Part shown: positions 37,973-47,043 of the stretch, one piece after another
Layout of the letters: every line of letters begins with the position of its first letter
Numbering within the stretch: position 1 is the first letter of the stretch
Source: Actinobaculum sp. 313
GTDB lineage: Bacteria; Actinomycetota; Actinomycetes; Actinomycetales; Actinomycetaceae
NCBI RefSeq assembly: GCF_003073475.1
Contig: NZ_CP029033.1
Coordinates: forward strand, 2,704,962-2,768,961
DNA: 64,000 nt
Direction of reading: 5' to 3'
The notes under the pieces: generated by a model
What the model was told of the DNA's origin: nothing
Databases searched by the model: none
What the model saw: the letters and a program-made list of their open reading frames with translations, nothing else
Position numbers and translations under genes: made by a program

Positions 37973-40195
37973 GTGAACGAGTTTGCCAAGTCCGGTCAGG
38001 TACTTTCCGGCCGTTATCAACTCACTGCGCCCTGCGCTGACCAGCTTCCCTACAACGGAACACAGCTATGGGACGCCGTGGACACGCTCCTTGGGACCAG
38101 TGTGCGTGTTCTTGTCCTCGACCCCGCCCTCGACTCCCGCCTTGACGTACTGGATGCTGCACGTCGTTCTGCACTGGTGGAAGACGCGCATATCGTCAAG
38201 GTGCTTTCCGCCAGCGAGGACGACAATCTCGGCTATATCGTCACCGAGGTCCCACCCGGTAAGAGTCTCGCCACATGGGTACCCGGTGCGCCTTTCCCTC
38301 CCGCCCAAGCACATGCGCTGGTCGGTGAGGCAGCCAGTGCCCTCAACAGTGCACGTGGGCGTGGCCTGAGGCATCTGCAACTCTCGCCGGGGCGCATTCG
38401 CGTGGGATCCGCTGGCGAGGTTTATATCGACGGCCTGGGAACCGACGCCGCTTTGGCTGGCATCCGCCCCGATACCTTGGCCGGTATTGACGCTGATCGT
38501 GCCGAGGCACGCGGCCTGGTGACCATGTTGGCCGCACTACTCACGGGAGCATCGATTACAGGCAGCGACGATGCCCGTGCCGCGTTGGCAGCAGCAACCG
38601 CGAATCAGCAGGTGCCCGAACGACTCCGTGAAATTTGTGCGCGAGAGGCCGGTCGTCACGGGCCGAGTTCGCCCGCCGATCTGGTGCGCGAACTGGCTCC
38701 TTGGCCACCCATCGAGCCGTCGCAGTTTCCGACGCCGGTGCACCAGGCACCGGTTACTCCGGCTTCCGCCGGTGCGGCGGGAATGCTGGCCACCGCCGAA
38801 GGCGCTGCGACCGCGGCAAGCGCAACCGCTGACAGCGATGCCCCGTCTGCCACAACGGCCGACGCTCCGGCGCGAGTCGCGGATACCCCCGGACCGATGA
38901 ACGTTCGTTTCCCCGCCACGGGCAGGGAGCAGATGACCGATCCCGAGCTGGGCATTACACCGCAAGCCCCGGTGGCTCTTTCGCCGCAATGGGCAAAACC
39001 GGGCCAGTTCGTAGATTCCCAGCCTGCTGCGGACGCCGCCACGGATGGAGGCGATCCGGCGGAGGATGCCGAAGCGGTGCAATACGCCGCCACGGGCCCG
39101 GAAGACGGCGCACCCACACAGGTCATCGCCTCCGATACCGAGCATGCGGCGGACGATGCGGCAGCCGTTGCCAGTGGCGAAGATTTGTCTACTGTTTCAC
39201 CCTCAGAGGAGTCCGAGGCAGCTGCTGCAGCTCACGGTTCCGCCGAGGCGGCCTCCGGCGGCGAGGACACTGCAGCATCTTCCGGCGCGCCTAGGCCTGA
39301 GCCGAGCGAAGACATGCTGCCACAGGACGATGCGGATGCCACGCAAATCGCTCCCGCGATACCGCGGGTCGGCTCTTCGGGTAGCAAGGCAGCCGCCGCA
39401 GCCGCAAGCTCCACGACATCTGCAGCACCGGCTGCTGCAGGTAAAATCGGCTACGGCGAGACCGGCCGCAGCGAGCAAAAGGATGCGCGGCAGGCCACAA
39501 CTGAACCCGTCCTCGCCTGGAAGAAGTCCCGCGAGGACACCGCCGAGGAGAAGCGCTACGATCCTTCCAAGGTCGTCGTGCTGGGTGCGGTTATCCTTTT
39601 CGTCTTCGCCCTGGCATGGAGTGTAACCACCTTCTTCCGGCCGCCGAGCCCCGTAAATACGACGGATCCAACGATTTCCGCCGAGCCCACCGAGTCGAGC
39701 ACGGATGAAGAGCCCAGTTCCACGCAGTCCACATCCGACACCGGGAATCTTCCCGCACCCACAATCGCCAATGTCACGCTAGTGAATCCTTACCCAACTG
39801 GTTCGGATGCGAACGAGGACAGCCCCACAACAGTTGTTTATGCCTGGGATGGCGATGCCAGCACGTCGTGGCGGTCGTGGTGGTATACCGGCGAACTCTT
39901 CGCAAATCTCAAGAGTGGTACGGGTCTGCAGATTACGCTCTCGGAAAAGGCCAGTGTTTCTGCCGTCAATCTGCAGGTCAATGGTTCGGGTGGAAACGTG
40001 CAGTGGCGCAGCAACGCCACGCCTGAGAACCCGGATGGTGGCGACCTGGTGACGGAGAGTTCGATGTCATCCACGACGACCCTCACTGCCGACGAGCCGG
40101 TGGAGACGGACACGATCTACCTCTGGTTCACCTCGTTGCCAACCGACCCAAGCGGCCAGTACCGCATTGATCTCTCCGAAATCACGGTTGAGTAG
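37973..40195 (+). CDS. Pseudokinase-like membrane protein with C-terminal carbohydrate-binding-like domain
   Basis: 740 residues. Residues 5-230 look like a degenerate Ser/Thr kinase fold: GRYQLTAP at the start, LGYIVTEVPPGKSL in the hinge, but LRHLQLSPGRIRVG replaces the HRD catalytic loop and no DFG is seen. An acidic low-complexity stretch follows, then one membrane helix (VVVLGAVILFVFALAWSVTTF) near 540 and an extracellular beta domain. In mycobacteria a comparable pseudokinase is fused to MurJ and controls lipid II flipping. Here no MurJ is attached. GTG at 37973 was chosen because GGAGG precedes it by 8 bases; GTG at 37916 is an alternative. Confidence 0.7.
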   Translation: MNEFAKSGQVLSGRYQLTAPCADQLPYNGTQLWDAVDTLLGTSVRVLVLDPALDSRLDVLDAARRSALVEDAHIVKVLSASEDDNLGYIVTEVPPGKSLATWVPGAPFPPAQAHALVGEAASALNSARGRGLRHLQLSPGRIRVGSAGEVYIDGLGTDAALAGIRPDTLAGIDADRAEARGLVTMLAALLTGASITGSDDARAALAAATANQQVPERLREICAREAGRHGPSSPADLVRELAPWPPIEPSQFPTPVHQAPVTPASAGAAGMLATAEGAATAASATADSDAPSATTADAPARVADTPGPMNVRFPATGREQMTDPELGITPQAPVALSPQWAKPGQFVDSQPAADAATDGGDPAEDAEAVQYAATGPEDGAPTQVIASDTEHAADDAAAVASGEDLSTVSPSEESEAAAAAHGSAEAASGGEDTAASSGAPRPEPSEDMLPQDDADATQIAPAIPRVGSSGSKAAAAAASSTTSAAPAAAGKIGYGETGRSEQKDARQATTEPVLAWKKSREDTAEEKRYDPSKVVVLGAVILFVFALAWSVTTFFRPPSPVNTTDPTISAEPTESSTDEEPSSTQSTSDTGNLPAPTIANVTLVNPYPTGSDANEDSPTTVVYAWDGDASTSWRSWWYTGELFANLKSGTGLQITLSEKASVSAVNLQVNGSGGNVQWRSNATPENPDGGDLVTESSMSSTTTLTADEPVETDTIYLWFTSLPTDPSGQYRIDLSEITVE

Positions 40196-40452
40196 CCGTG
40201 CAGGTGATCGGGTGACCGTGCAAGTGATCGGATAGCAATCGGGTAGCCGCACCACCGATACATGGCAATGGCACTCGGCCTGCGAACCCATCCCTTTCCA
40301 GGGGATCGGCTCAACCCGCAGGTGTGACCAGAGTCGGCGCGCGGCGCCGCTCTGCCCGGGAATAGCAGGGCCTAGCGGAGACGTTCTGCAGGCAGTTCGA
40401 TGAATGGGATGTAGGGCCGTAAGGCCCCATATTCCGAAACGAGAGGATAACC

Positions 40453-41400
40453 GTGAGTGAAAACAGCGCCGAAGTGCGCGACGTCGTCGTCGTTGGATCT
40501 GGCCCGGCAGGATGGACGGCCGCGACCTACACCGCACGAGCGGGGTTGAAGCCGCTGGTTCTGGCTGGAGAGCTCGAAGCCGGTGGCGCCCTGATGAACA
40601 CGACAGAGGTCGAGAACTTCCCCGGCTGGCCCGACGGAATTATGGGCCCGGACCTCATGGAGAAAATGCAGGCGCAAGCGGAGAAGTTCGGCGCCGAGGT
40701 GGAGTACGAGGATGCCACCGAAGTGGATCTGACCGGCGATATCAAGCGCATCGTCACGGACTCGCAGACTTACCTGGCGCGCACGGTTATTCTTGCTCTC
40801 GGCTCCGCTTACAAGAAACTCGGAGTGGAAGGCGAGGTCGATTATTCCGGCAAAGGCGTCTCCTACTGCGCCACCTGCGACGGCTTCTTCTTCAAGGATA
40901 AGGAGATCGCCGTGGTTGGCGGAGGGGACTCCGCGGTTACCGAGGCGCTATTCCTCACGCGCTTCGGCTCGAATGTGCACGTCATCCATCGCCGCGACCA
41001 ACTGCGCGCCTCGAAGGTAATGGCCGACCGACTGCTGGCCAACCCGAAGGTGACAATGCATTGGAACGCGCGCGTTGATGAGCTGAGCGGGGATGGTGCT
41101 TCGCTGGCGACGGCCACACTGGTGGATACCGCGACCGGGGAGCGCTCCGAGCTGCCGGTCTCCGGATTGTTCGTCGCCATCGGTCACCAACCACGTTCCG
41201 GTATTGTGGCAGGCCAAGTGGAGCTGGACGACGCCGGATACATCGTGGTCGAAGAACCATCAACACGGACCAACCTGCCCGGCGTTTTCGCCTGCGGTGA
41301 CGTGGTCGACCATACCTACCGGCAGGCAATTACCGCCGCGGGCTCCGGCTGCCGCGCAGCTCTGGATGCCCAAGCGTACCTGGAGAATCTGGCGGGCTAA
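40453..41400 (+). CDS. trxB: Thioredoxin reductase
   Basis: 315 residues. The FAD loop VVVVGSGPAGWTAATYTARAG, the redox pair in SYCATCDGFFF, the NADPH loop VVGGGDSAVTEALFL and the C-terminal [15 protein letters not shown] are all present. It reduces thioredoxin with NADPH in the cytoplasm. GTG start with GAGAGG six bases upstream. Its last 275 bases are repeated exactly at 43372-43646, on the far side of an inserted gene, so the present C-terminus may have come with the insertion. Confidence 0.95.
   Translation: MSENSAEVRDVVVVGSGPAGWTAATYTARAGLKPLVLAGELEAGGALMNTTEVENFPGWPDGIMGPDLMEKMQAQAEKFGAEVEYEDATEVDLTGDIKRIVTDSQTYLARTVILALGSAYKKLGVEGEVDYSGKGVSYCATCDGFFFKDKEIAVVGGGDSAVTEALFLTRFGSNVHVIHRRDQLRASKVMADRLLANPKVTMHWNARVDELSGDGASLATATLVDTATGERSELPVSGLFVAIGHQPRSGIVAGQVELDDAGYIVVEEPSTRTNLPGVFACGDVVDHTYRQAITAAGSGCRAALDAQAYLENLAG
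41119..41393 (+). repeat. 275-bp direct repeat, left copy (3' end of trxB)
   Basis: Identical by eye to 43372-43646 at every base. The repeat covers about the last 92 codons of trxB; the two copies diverge just before the last codons (GCGGGCTAA here, GCCGGGTAG in the other) yet both encode the same final Ala-Gly. Confidence 0.95.
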
Positions 41401-41562
41401 GAGGACTGGCTCTATAAGCCGACGTTCCTCCCGGACGTGCCACTTCAGGACGATCTGGCGGGCGCCGCGGGCCTGGCCGCCGTAGGGGCGTGTTGGTCGA
41501 CGATGCCGCGGGGTGGCGCGGGCGCCGCGGGCCAGGCTGCCGTCACTCACGTCACTGACATT

Positions 41563-41610
41563 CTCACTCTAGTAAGTGAGGGTCTCACTCTAGTAAGTGA
41601 GGGTCTCACT
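41563..41610. promoter_or_regulatory. Tandem palindromes at the promoter of the AlbA_2-type gene
   Basis: CTCACT-6-AGTGAG occurs at 41563-41580 and again at 41584-41601, a 21-base period, with a CTCACT half-site at 41605-41610. They lead into TACACT (41615-41620), the likely -10 box. This is the form of an autoregulatory operator array. Confidence 0.65.
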
Positions 41611-41626
41611 AATGTACACTGAGTCT

Positions 41627-43348
41627 GTGACTGACGAGGAACTTCGGGATCATGTTGCCCGCATTCGTCGGCTGGGTGCGGATGACGCACGAGTCGAGGC
41701 GAAGGCTGCGGTTCGAGATATCCCCAAAGGCATCTGGGAGTCCGTGTCCGCATTTGCCAACACCGAAGGTGGCCTGATCATCCTTGGACTCGACGAGAGT
41801 CAGAGCTTCGCCCCCGCCAACGGTTTCAATGCCGCAAGGATAGAGAACGCTCTCATTGCTGGCCTGGACAATGCGGAGCGTGCCAACCCTAAGGTTCTAC
41901 CTGTCCCGCAGTACCAGGTTGACCGTGCTGAGATCGATGGCGCACAGGTTGTCTGGGCTCGTATCGAGCCTCTATCGGCCACCCCGGATCGACCGGCGCC
42001 CTGTCACGTCGTTGCGCAGGGCCTGGAGCGGGGAAGCTATAAACGGGTCGGAGATGCGGATAAGCACCTAACCACGTACGAGGTGCACCTCCTGAGGACT
42101 CGACACGTAAATGATCATGCCGATCGCACGCCTGTCGACGGGCACACCTTCAACGATCTCGATCCGGATCTGGTAAGCCGCACAATAGAAAGGGTACAGG
42201 CAAGCGGCTCGCGTGCACTCGCAGGAGTCGCTCCGGATGATCACGTATCTGCGCTGCAGCGGCTCAATGCGCTTACCGACGACGGTACTCCTACCTTGGC
42301 CGGCTACCTGGCCCTCGGCATATACCCACAGCAGGAGTATCCCCAGCTCACGATCGACGTCGCCGTTCACCCTGGTATAGCCAAGTCCCAGGACCCCACC
42401 GTCAGATTCCTGGACCGTCGCAACTGCGATGGCCCACTGCCGCAGGCGATTGACGATGCCGTCCACACAGTTGTGCGGAACCTGCGCACGCGTCGAATCG
42501 TGGAGGGAACTCGAGGCACTGATGTTCCCGAAATCCCGGAGGACGTCCTACGAGAGGCCATCGCTAATGCGGCCATGCACCGCGACTACTCTCACTTTGT
42601 CACTGGGCAACAGGTTGCTGTCAACGTGTACGCAGACCGCGTTGAGGTCATCAACCCTGGTGGGTTCTGGGGTGATCGCACCAAGGAGAACGTCACCGAT
42701 GGTCACTCCGCGTCCCGGAACGGGGACTTGGCCCGCCTGCTCACAGTGGTACCAATGCCCGGCAACCGTTCCACGGTATGCGAGAACCAGGGGTCAGGAG
42801 TCATACGCATGGTCAATGAGATGCGTGCTCACGGACTTCCCACTCCTGACTACAGCGCGTCAACGATTGACCATGTTGTCGTCCGTCTTGATCGCTTCGG
42901 TCTCATGGATCCGGAGACAGAGGAATGGCTGAGGACGCTGCCCGGGCACTCCGACTTCTCCCGCGACCATGACGCTGCGCTCGCTCTGGCTAGGCGTAAC
43001 GGCTCCGTGAGCGTGGTAGACCTGCGTGACAACCTGGGACTTGACTCTGACGACTGCCGTTCTGTTTTCGCGCAGCTCGTGGCCGACGGCCTGCTAATAG
43101 GGATGAACGACGGTCCGTACACGCTTGCCGATCAGAGCCGTAATGTGGAGGCGACAGGAACGCAATTGGCGGTCCTGGCGGTCCTGAGCGAAGACGAGGC
43201 TCTATCCATTCGAGATATAGCAAAGGCTACCGGTAAAACACTCACAGCACTTCGGCCGGTACTGCGGGAACTTGTCGAATCGGGCCTGGTGGTTGCAACG
43301 GCTCCACCGACGAGTCGCAGCCGTAAGTACCTTCTCGCCACTTCCTGA
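41627..43348 (+). CDS. AlbA_2 (Schlafen-like) ATP-binding regulator with C-terminal winged helix
   Basis: 573 residues. Residues 1-130 match the AlbA_2 domain ([21 protein letters not shown]). The middle contains a GHKL-like ATPase region typical of COG2865 proteins ([20 protein letters not shown], then [11 protein letters not shown] and [13 protein letters not shown]). The last 150 residues carry two winged-helix-like segments ([20 protein letters not shown] and [20 protein letters not shown]). GTG at 41627 lies six bases after TACACT, indicating leaderless translation; ATG at 41612 is the alternative. Such proteins are often in mobile or defence contexts; the cellular role is unknown. It is bracketed by duplicated trxB sequence. 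Confidence 0.78.
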   Translation: MTDEELRDHVARIRRLGADDARVEAKAAVRDIPKGIWESVSAFANTEGGLIILGLDESQSFAPANGFNAARIENALIAGLDNAERANPKVLPVPQYQVDRAEIDGAQVVWARIEPLSATPDRPAPCHVVAQGLERGSYKRVGDADKHLTTYEVHLLRTRHVNDHADRTPVDGHTFNDLDPDLVSRTIERVQASGSRALAGVAPDDHVSALQRLNALTDDGTPTLAGYLALGIYPQQEYPQLTIDVAVHPGIAKSQDPTVRFLDRRNCDGPLPQAIDDAVHTVVRNLRTRRIVEGTRGTDVPEIPEDVLREAIANAAMHRDYSHFVTGQQVAVNVYADRVEVINPGGFWGDRTKENVTDGHSASRNGDLARLLTVVPMPGNRSTVCENQGSGVIRMVNEMRAHGLPTPDYSASTIDHVVVRLDRFGLMDPETEEWLRTLPGHSDFSRDHDAALALARRNGSVSVVDLRDNLGLDSDDCRSVFAQLVADGLLIGMNDGPYTLADQSRNVEATGTQLAVLAVLSEDEALSIRDIAKATGKTLTALRPVLRELVESGLVVATAPPTSRSRKYLLATS

Positions 43349-43371
43349 GAACTGTTGACAACGTATTTCTG

Positions 43372-43646
43372 CTGGTGGATACCGCGACCGGGGAGCGCTC
43401 CGAGCTGCCGGTCTCCGGATTGTTCGTCGCCATCGGTCACCAACCACGTTCCGGTATTGTGGCAGGCCAAGTGGAGCTGGACGACGCCGGATACATCGTG
43501 GTCGAAGAACCATCAACACGGACCAACCTGCCCGGCGTTTTCGCCTGCGGTGACGTGGTCGACCATACCTACCGGCAGGCAATTACCGCCGCGGGCTCCG
43601 GCTGCCGCGCAGCTCTGGATGCCCAAGCGTACCTGGAGAATCTGGC
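43372..43646 (+). repeat. 275-bp direct repeat, right copy (truncated trxB remnant)
   Basis: A second copy of the trxB 3' end, reading in frame to a stop at 43653 but lacking FAD, CATC and NADPH-binding parts. It cannot make a functional reductase alone. Confidence 0.95.
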
Positions 43647-43982
43647 CGGGTAGCCGGAGTTAGGCGCGCTCGGCTGAACGGCGGCGCGGTCGGTTCTTGT
43701 CAGTCGGACGGTTCTTGTCAGTCGGACGGTTCTTGTCAGTCGGTCGGTTCTTGTCAGTCGGTCAGTCGAGGTCGAGCCACCAACTTCTCGGGAGGGCCCC
43801 GAGCACATCGCCCCAAGCTAGACGCGGCTATACCCGATTATGCAGGTTGGCAGCTGTTCAAGCTCCGTGCTTCCTCCCGCCGGTGGATTCGCGCACCACC
43901 AATTCGGGCTCAAAAGCCCCGCACTGACCGTCGTTTCTCTTAAACGTGTGCAGTGTGTTTGTTGCGGTACGTCCGGTGTTCA
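43647..43982. other. Spacer holding an 18-bp tandem repeat
   Basis: No gene is seen in these 336 bases. Four tandem 18-bp units lie at 43692-43763, and the remainder has no obvious structure. Confidence 0.4.
43692..43763. repeat. Four tandem copies of an 18-bp unit
   Basis: Units GGTTCTTGTCAGTCGGAC start at 43692, 43710, 43728 and 43746; the last two end in GGTC. They lie directly downstream of the truncated trxB copy. Confidence 0.9.
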
Positions 43983-45173
43983 TCACTGGCTCACTTGTGT
44001 TGTGTCCGTTCGAGGCGTCGGGGCGTAGATTGTGGCAAGAGCGAGAACGACGATCATCGCGGCAAGCCATCGGATTGCGTTGGCGAGTCCGATACTGTCC
44101 CACAGCCACCCGAGGAGCGTGTTGGCTACTAGTGCGGCGACTAATCCGATTGATGCGATGGTCGAATACTGCGTGTTTCGCTGACTGTCCGTGAAGGAGA
44201 GTTGCTGCCACGCACCCGATGCGGTTAACGTCAGCCCGAGGCCGAATTCTGCAAACAAGTAGCCGACGAGGGGGACGGTGACACTACCCGCGGCGAGTCC
44301 GCCAGCGATCAGCCCCAGCCCCACAATGGTCTGATTCTTTGGCGAGATCGCAAGGGGCTTGGGCAACCAGGAGCCGAGTGCGGCAGCAGCTGTGAGGCCG
44401 ATGAGTATCAAGCCGTTGAGTCGAACATCGCCTTGTGGGCTGAGGACTGGTTGCCATGTCACTACTATGACCGTCATTCCTAGACTGCTTGCAGCGCTGG
44501 CCAAAACAAGCGGGCGTACAATCGGGCTCAGCACCCACCCGAATGATTCTTTGAGGCTTGACCACACGGTTTGGGGTGACTTGGCCGTGGATTCTCGAAA
44601 CGCGATGTGGGCGATGCATGCCAGCGTCAGTAATACGCACCCCGCGGCAAACACGATGCTCTTCGTGTCCAAGACAGTTCCGACGACGTAGACCGTTGCC
44701 GCTCCAAGGGCAGAGCACAACCAGTGTGCCGTCTGCGTCCAACGCATGAGCGTCTGGATGAGCCGTTCTCGCTGGTCCTGCGCGGTGCGGTTGATCACCA
44801 AGGGCGCTATGGTGCCGGACTGGAGCGCCATCCCACAGGTCCACAGAATGAGTGCGGCTAAGGTCACGATGTGAGACGTGGCAGTTGCCAGCAGGATCAA
44901 AGAGGATCCCCATACTACGAGGCCTATGCTGAGCAACCGCCTGTGTCCGTATCGGTCTGCCAATGCCCCGCTGGGAGCCTCGAGCACGATGGACAAACCG
45001 GTGCTGACCGCGAACATTGTCCCGAGTAGGCTTGGGGAAATCGCTCGTCCAAGCAGCAGCGTGACATAAACCGCACCGAAGAGGAAGTCGGCGAAAGCGA
45101 CCGCTCCGGACAGCCCGGCGGCAATGTACAACGCTTTCGGTGAACGCGAGTAGAAGGTGCTCGAGTCTGCCAT
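43983..45173 (-). CDS. MFS transporter
   Basis: 396 residues, twelve predicted helices. LEAPSGALADRYGHRRLLSIG is the signature loop between helices 2 and 3. The protein resembles multidrug-type facilitators. TTGGAG precedes the ATG by about 8 bases. The gene is less GC-rich than its neighbours and lies between the trxB remnant and the thioredoxin-like gene, a place where the conserved order has no transporter, so it may be acquired. The substrate is unknown. Confidence 0.85.
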   Translation of the reverse strand: MADSSTFYSRSPKALYIAAGLSGAVAFADFLFGAVYVTLLLGRAISPSLLGTMFAVSTGLSIVLEAPSGALADRYGHRRLLSIGLVVWGSSLILLATATSHIVTLAALILWTCGMALQSGTIAPLVINRTAQDQRERLIQTLMRWTQTAHWLCSALGAATVYVVGTVLDTKSIVFAAGCVLLTLACIAHIAFRESTAKSPQTVWSSLKESFGWVLSPIVRPLVLASAASSLGMTVIVVTWQPVLSPQGDVRLNGLILIGLTAAAALGSWLPKPLAISPKNQTIVGLGLIAGGLAAGSVTVPLVGYLFAEFGLGLTLTASGAWQQLSFTDSQRNTQYSTIASIGLVAALVANTLLGWLWDSIGLANAIRWLAAMIVVLALATIYAPTPRTDTTQVSQ

Positions 45174-45347
45174 GAGATGAACTCCAAGGTAAAAGGGCTC
45201 TTGCCAGGATGCTATGTGGAGTGAGTCATGTGTGCAAGGGGAATTCCGGTTAATCCGAAGTGTCCTGGGTTCTGTTCCTATCTGTTTTTGAGGGGATGGG
45301 AATATGCCCAGGAAGTACTTGCCGAGGTTTCGGGAGTGTGCGGCCCT

Positions 45348-45857
45348 TTAGGCACGTGAAGGAAATGGAATACCGCGTAGGACAAGCATCATGCCCACAA
45401 GGAAGACGGTACCAGCGGCTAGGGCCAGAACCGTTCCGACGTTCTTCTTGTCAGGCCGTATCACGGAGAACAGCCGCTTCGTCAATCCGGCGGCAAGGCA
45501 CGGACCGCCAAGGGTGAAGGCCAACCCGATCGCCGCTGCGGGCTCACCATAGACAACAATAAATGCCACGTACTCCAGAATCATAAAGACTAGGGCGTAG
45601 CCGATGATCGCTCTTGACTGCAGAACGTTGCCCACCATATCGAGCACGGTCAGATCGTTAAGAGCCAGGTCCTCTTCACCGACCGTAATCCTCCCGGAGT
45701 CCTCGCGCTCCGAACCCTCGGTCTGCCCCGTGCGCTGCGTACCAGTACCACCAGTATCTTCCACGCCACGGTCGCGGCTCGCCGCGTGGCTACGTGCGGT
45801 GGCGTCATGCGCCTCGTCCGCGGCGTAATCCCCCTGGCTCGCATCCTTGATCGCCAT
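45348..45857 (-). CDS. Hypothetical membrane protein
   Basis: 169 residues. The first 70 are acidic, Thr/Gly/Ser-rich and probably disordered in the cytoplasm; then three hydrophobic helices follow (IIGYALVFMILEYVAFIVV, AAAIGLAFTLGGPCLAAGL and VGTVLALAAGTVFLVGMML). I do not recognise the family. It is divergent from the thioredoxin-like gene by about 60 bases. Confidence 0.6.
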   Translation of the reverse strand: MAIKDASQGDYAADEAHDATARSHAASRDRGVEDTGGTGTQRTGQTEGSEREDSGRITVGEEDLALNDLTVLDMVGNVLQSRAIIGYALVFMILEYVAFIVVYGEPAAAIGLAFTLGGPCLAAGLTKRLFSVIRPDKKNVGTVLALAAGTVFLVGMMLVLRGIPFPSRA

Positions 45858-45920
45858 TGATTCTCACCCCATTTTCAACACCCTATATCCTGCTTGTCTC
45901 GACCTGCTTATGATCGAAAC

Positions 45921-46385
45921 ATGGGCATCAATCAAGACGTTGGCGCGGGCCAGCAGCCAAACATCGTTCAACATCCAGACGCCATTGAGAGTGTTGACAC
46001 TAATGAGAGCACGGATTCTGCCCGACACGCAAGCCTTGCCTCAGGTACTTCTCATGCTACCGCCTACACACTGGTCTTCTTCACCGCCGCCTGGTGTGAT
46101 CCGGCAATTCCCATGCGTGTTATTTTCGATGAGACGTTGCGCGACTTGGCGCGGCTCCGGCCAGCGGCCCAGCTGAGCGGCGTCGTCGTCGATGTTGACG
46201 ACGAAGAGCACCGGAGGAAAGAGGGCCAGCCTGGAACATCCGCCGTCAGCGATGAACTTCTCGATTCGATCGATATGCTGCCGACGATCATGCTGCTCAC
46301 CGATGCGGGCGAGCGGGAGCGCTTCGTCGGTCAACTGCCCAAGCTCACGATTCGCGAGCGCCTCCTCGCCATCCTGGATGCGTAA
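45921..46385 (+). CDS. Thioredoxin-like protein lacking the second active-site cysteine
   Basis: 154 residues. A thioredoxin fold is suggested by YTLVFFTAAWCDPAIPMRVIF, VVVDVDDEEH and the cis-Pro stretch DMLPTIMLL. The active site reads WCDPAIP where thioredoxins have WCGPC, so only one Cys remains; disulfide reduction by the usual mechanism is unlikely. Its place near trxB matches the position of trxA in related genomes. TATGAT at 45909-45914 lies six bases before the ATG, suggesting a leaderless message. The first 45 residues are a poorly conserved acidic leader. Confidence 0.68.
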   Translation: MGINQDVGAGQQPNIVQHPDAIESVDTNESTDSARHASLASGTSHATAYTLVFFTAAWCDPAIPMRVIFDETLRDLARLRPAAQLSGVVVDVDDEEHRRKEGQPGTSAVSDELLDSIDMLPTIMLLTDAGERERFVGQLPKLTIRERLLAILDA

Positions 46386-46535
46386 CCGGTCTCGGTGTGT
46401 AACCAGCCTTCGTGCGTAATCGGCCTCAGTATGTGACCGGCCCGGCGTCTGACCATCCTCATTGTGTAACCGGCCTCCGTGTACAACCGGCCTAGCATCT
46501 GACCGTCCCAGTGTGTTAACCATCCTGAATCCGCA
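46383..46535. repeat. Degenerate tandem repeats of about 17 bp
   Basis: About nine units built on TGTAACCGGCCTC with variable ends follow the thioredoxin-like stop codon. Units differ at several positions, so the array is old. Confidence 0.65.
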
Positions 46536-47043
46536 CGCATCCCGGGCGAATACCCAGCCCGGGGTTCAGAATCGGCCTGAGAGCGCAATCGCTCCGCTTG
46601 CTCATCCCCGCCCAGTGCCCCACGACTTGCCTCCATCTGTCCAAATCCCGTCCAAACGACGAGTTCGCGAAAAAGCCATCGCTCGAAATCCGCATGATTC
46701 CGCCATTCTTTAAATTGAGACATTCCACTTTTCCATCGTTTGGACGGGATTTTGACACCGAACGTGACACCGAATGCCCCGACAACCGCTCCCACCCTAA
46801 GGCCGAATGACCCACACGCCATCCGGCGAGAAACGCGCCACGGCGCGACTTCTGGCACACTTGAGTAGTGGTGTCGCTCCCGAGGGTGCCATCACGCGCG
46901 CCGCGATGAAGGCAGCTATGGCGCCACTCCAGTAGTGGTGCTGCTTTCAAAGGCAGCGCAACATAAAGGCAATAGCCGCCACCGCAGGTCTGACAGATCT
47001 ACGATGAACAGCCACCGGCCCGGACACAGAAAAGGAGTAGGTC
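46386..47043. other. Gene-free spacer with tandem repeats and a MITE-like hairpin
   Basis: No gene is visible in 658 bases. Degenerate tandem repeats occupy 46383-46535 and a 120-bp inverted-repeat element occupies 46638-46757. The promoter and GGAG ribosome site of the aminotransferase gene lie at the right end. Confidence 0.45.
46638..46757. repeat. 120-bp element with 22-bp inverted ends, MITE-like
   Basis: Arms 46638-46659 and 46736-46757 match at 21 of 22 positions, begin TGTC and end GACA, and share the core CCCGTCCAAACGA. The AT-richer 76-base interior has no gene. The form is that of a small non-autonomous transposon or a long RNA hairpin. Confidence 0.55.

Noticed and set aside
43375..43653. 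Second trxB gene
   Set aside because: Only the last 92 codons are present; FAD, CATC and NADPH-binding regions are absent.
43692..43763. Four regularly spaced repeats considered as a CRISPR array
   Set aside because: The units are directly tandem with no spacers, and no cas genes are near.
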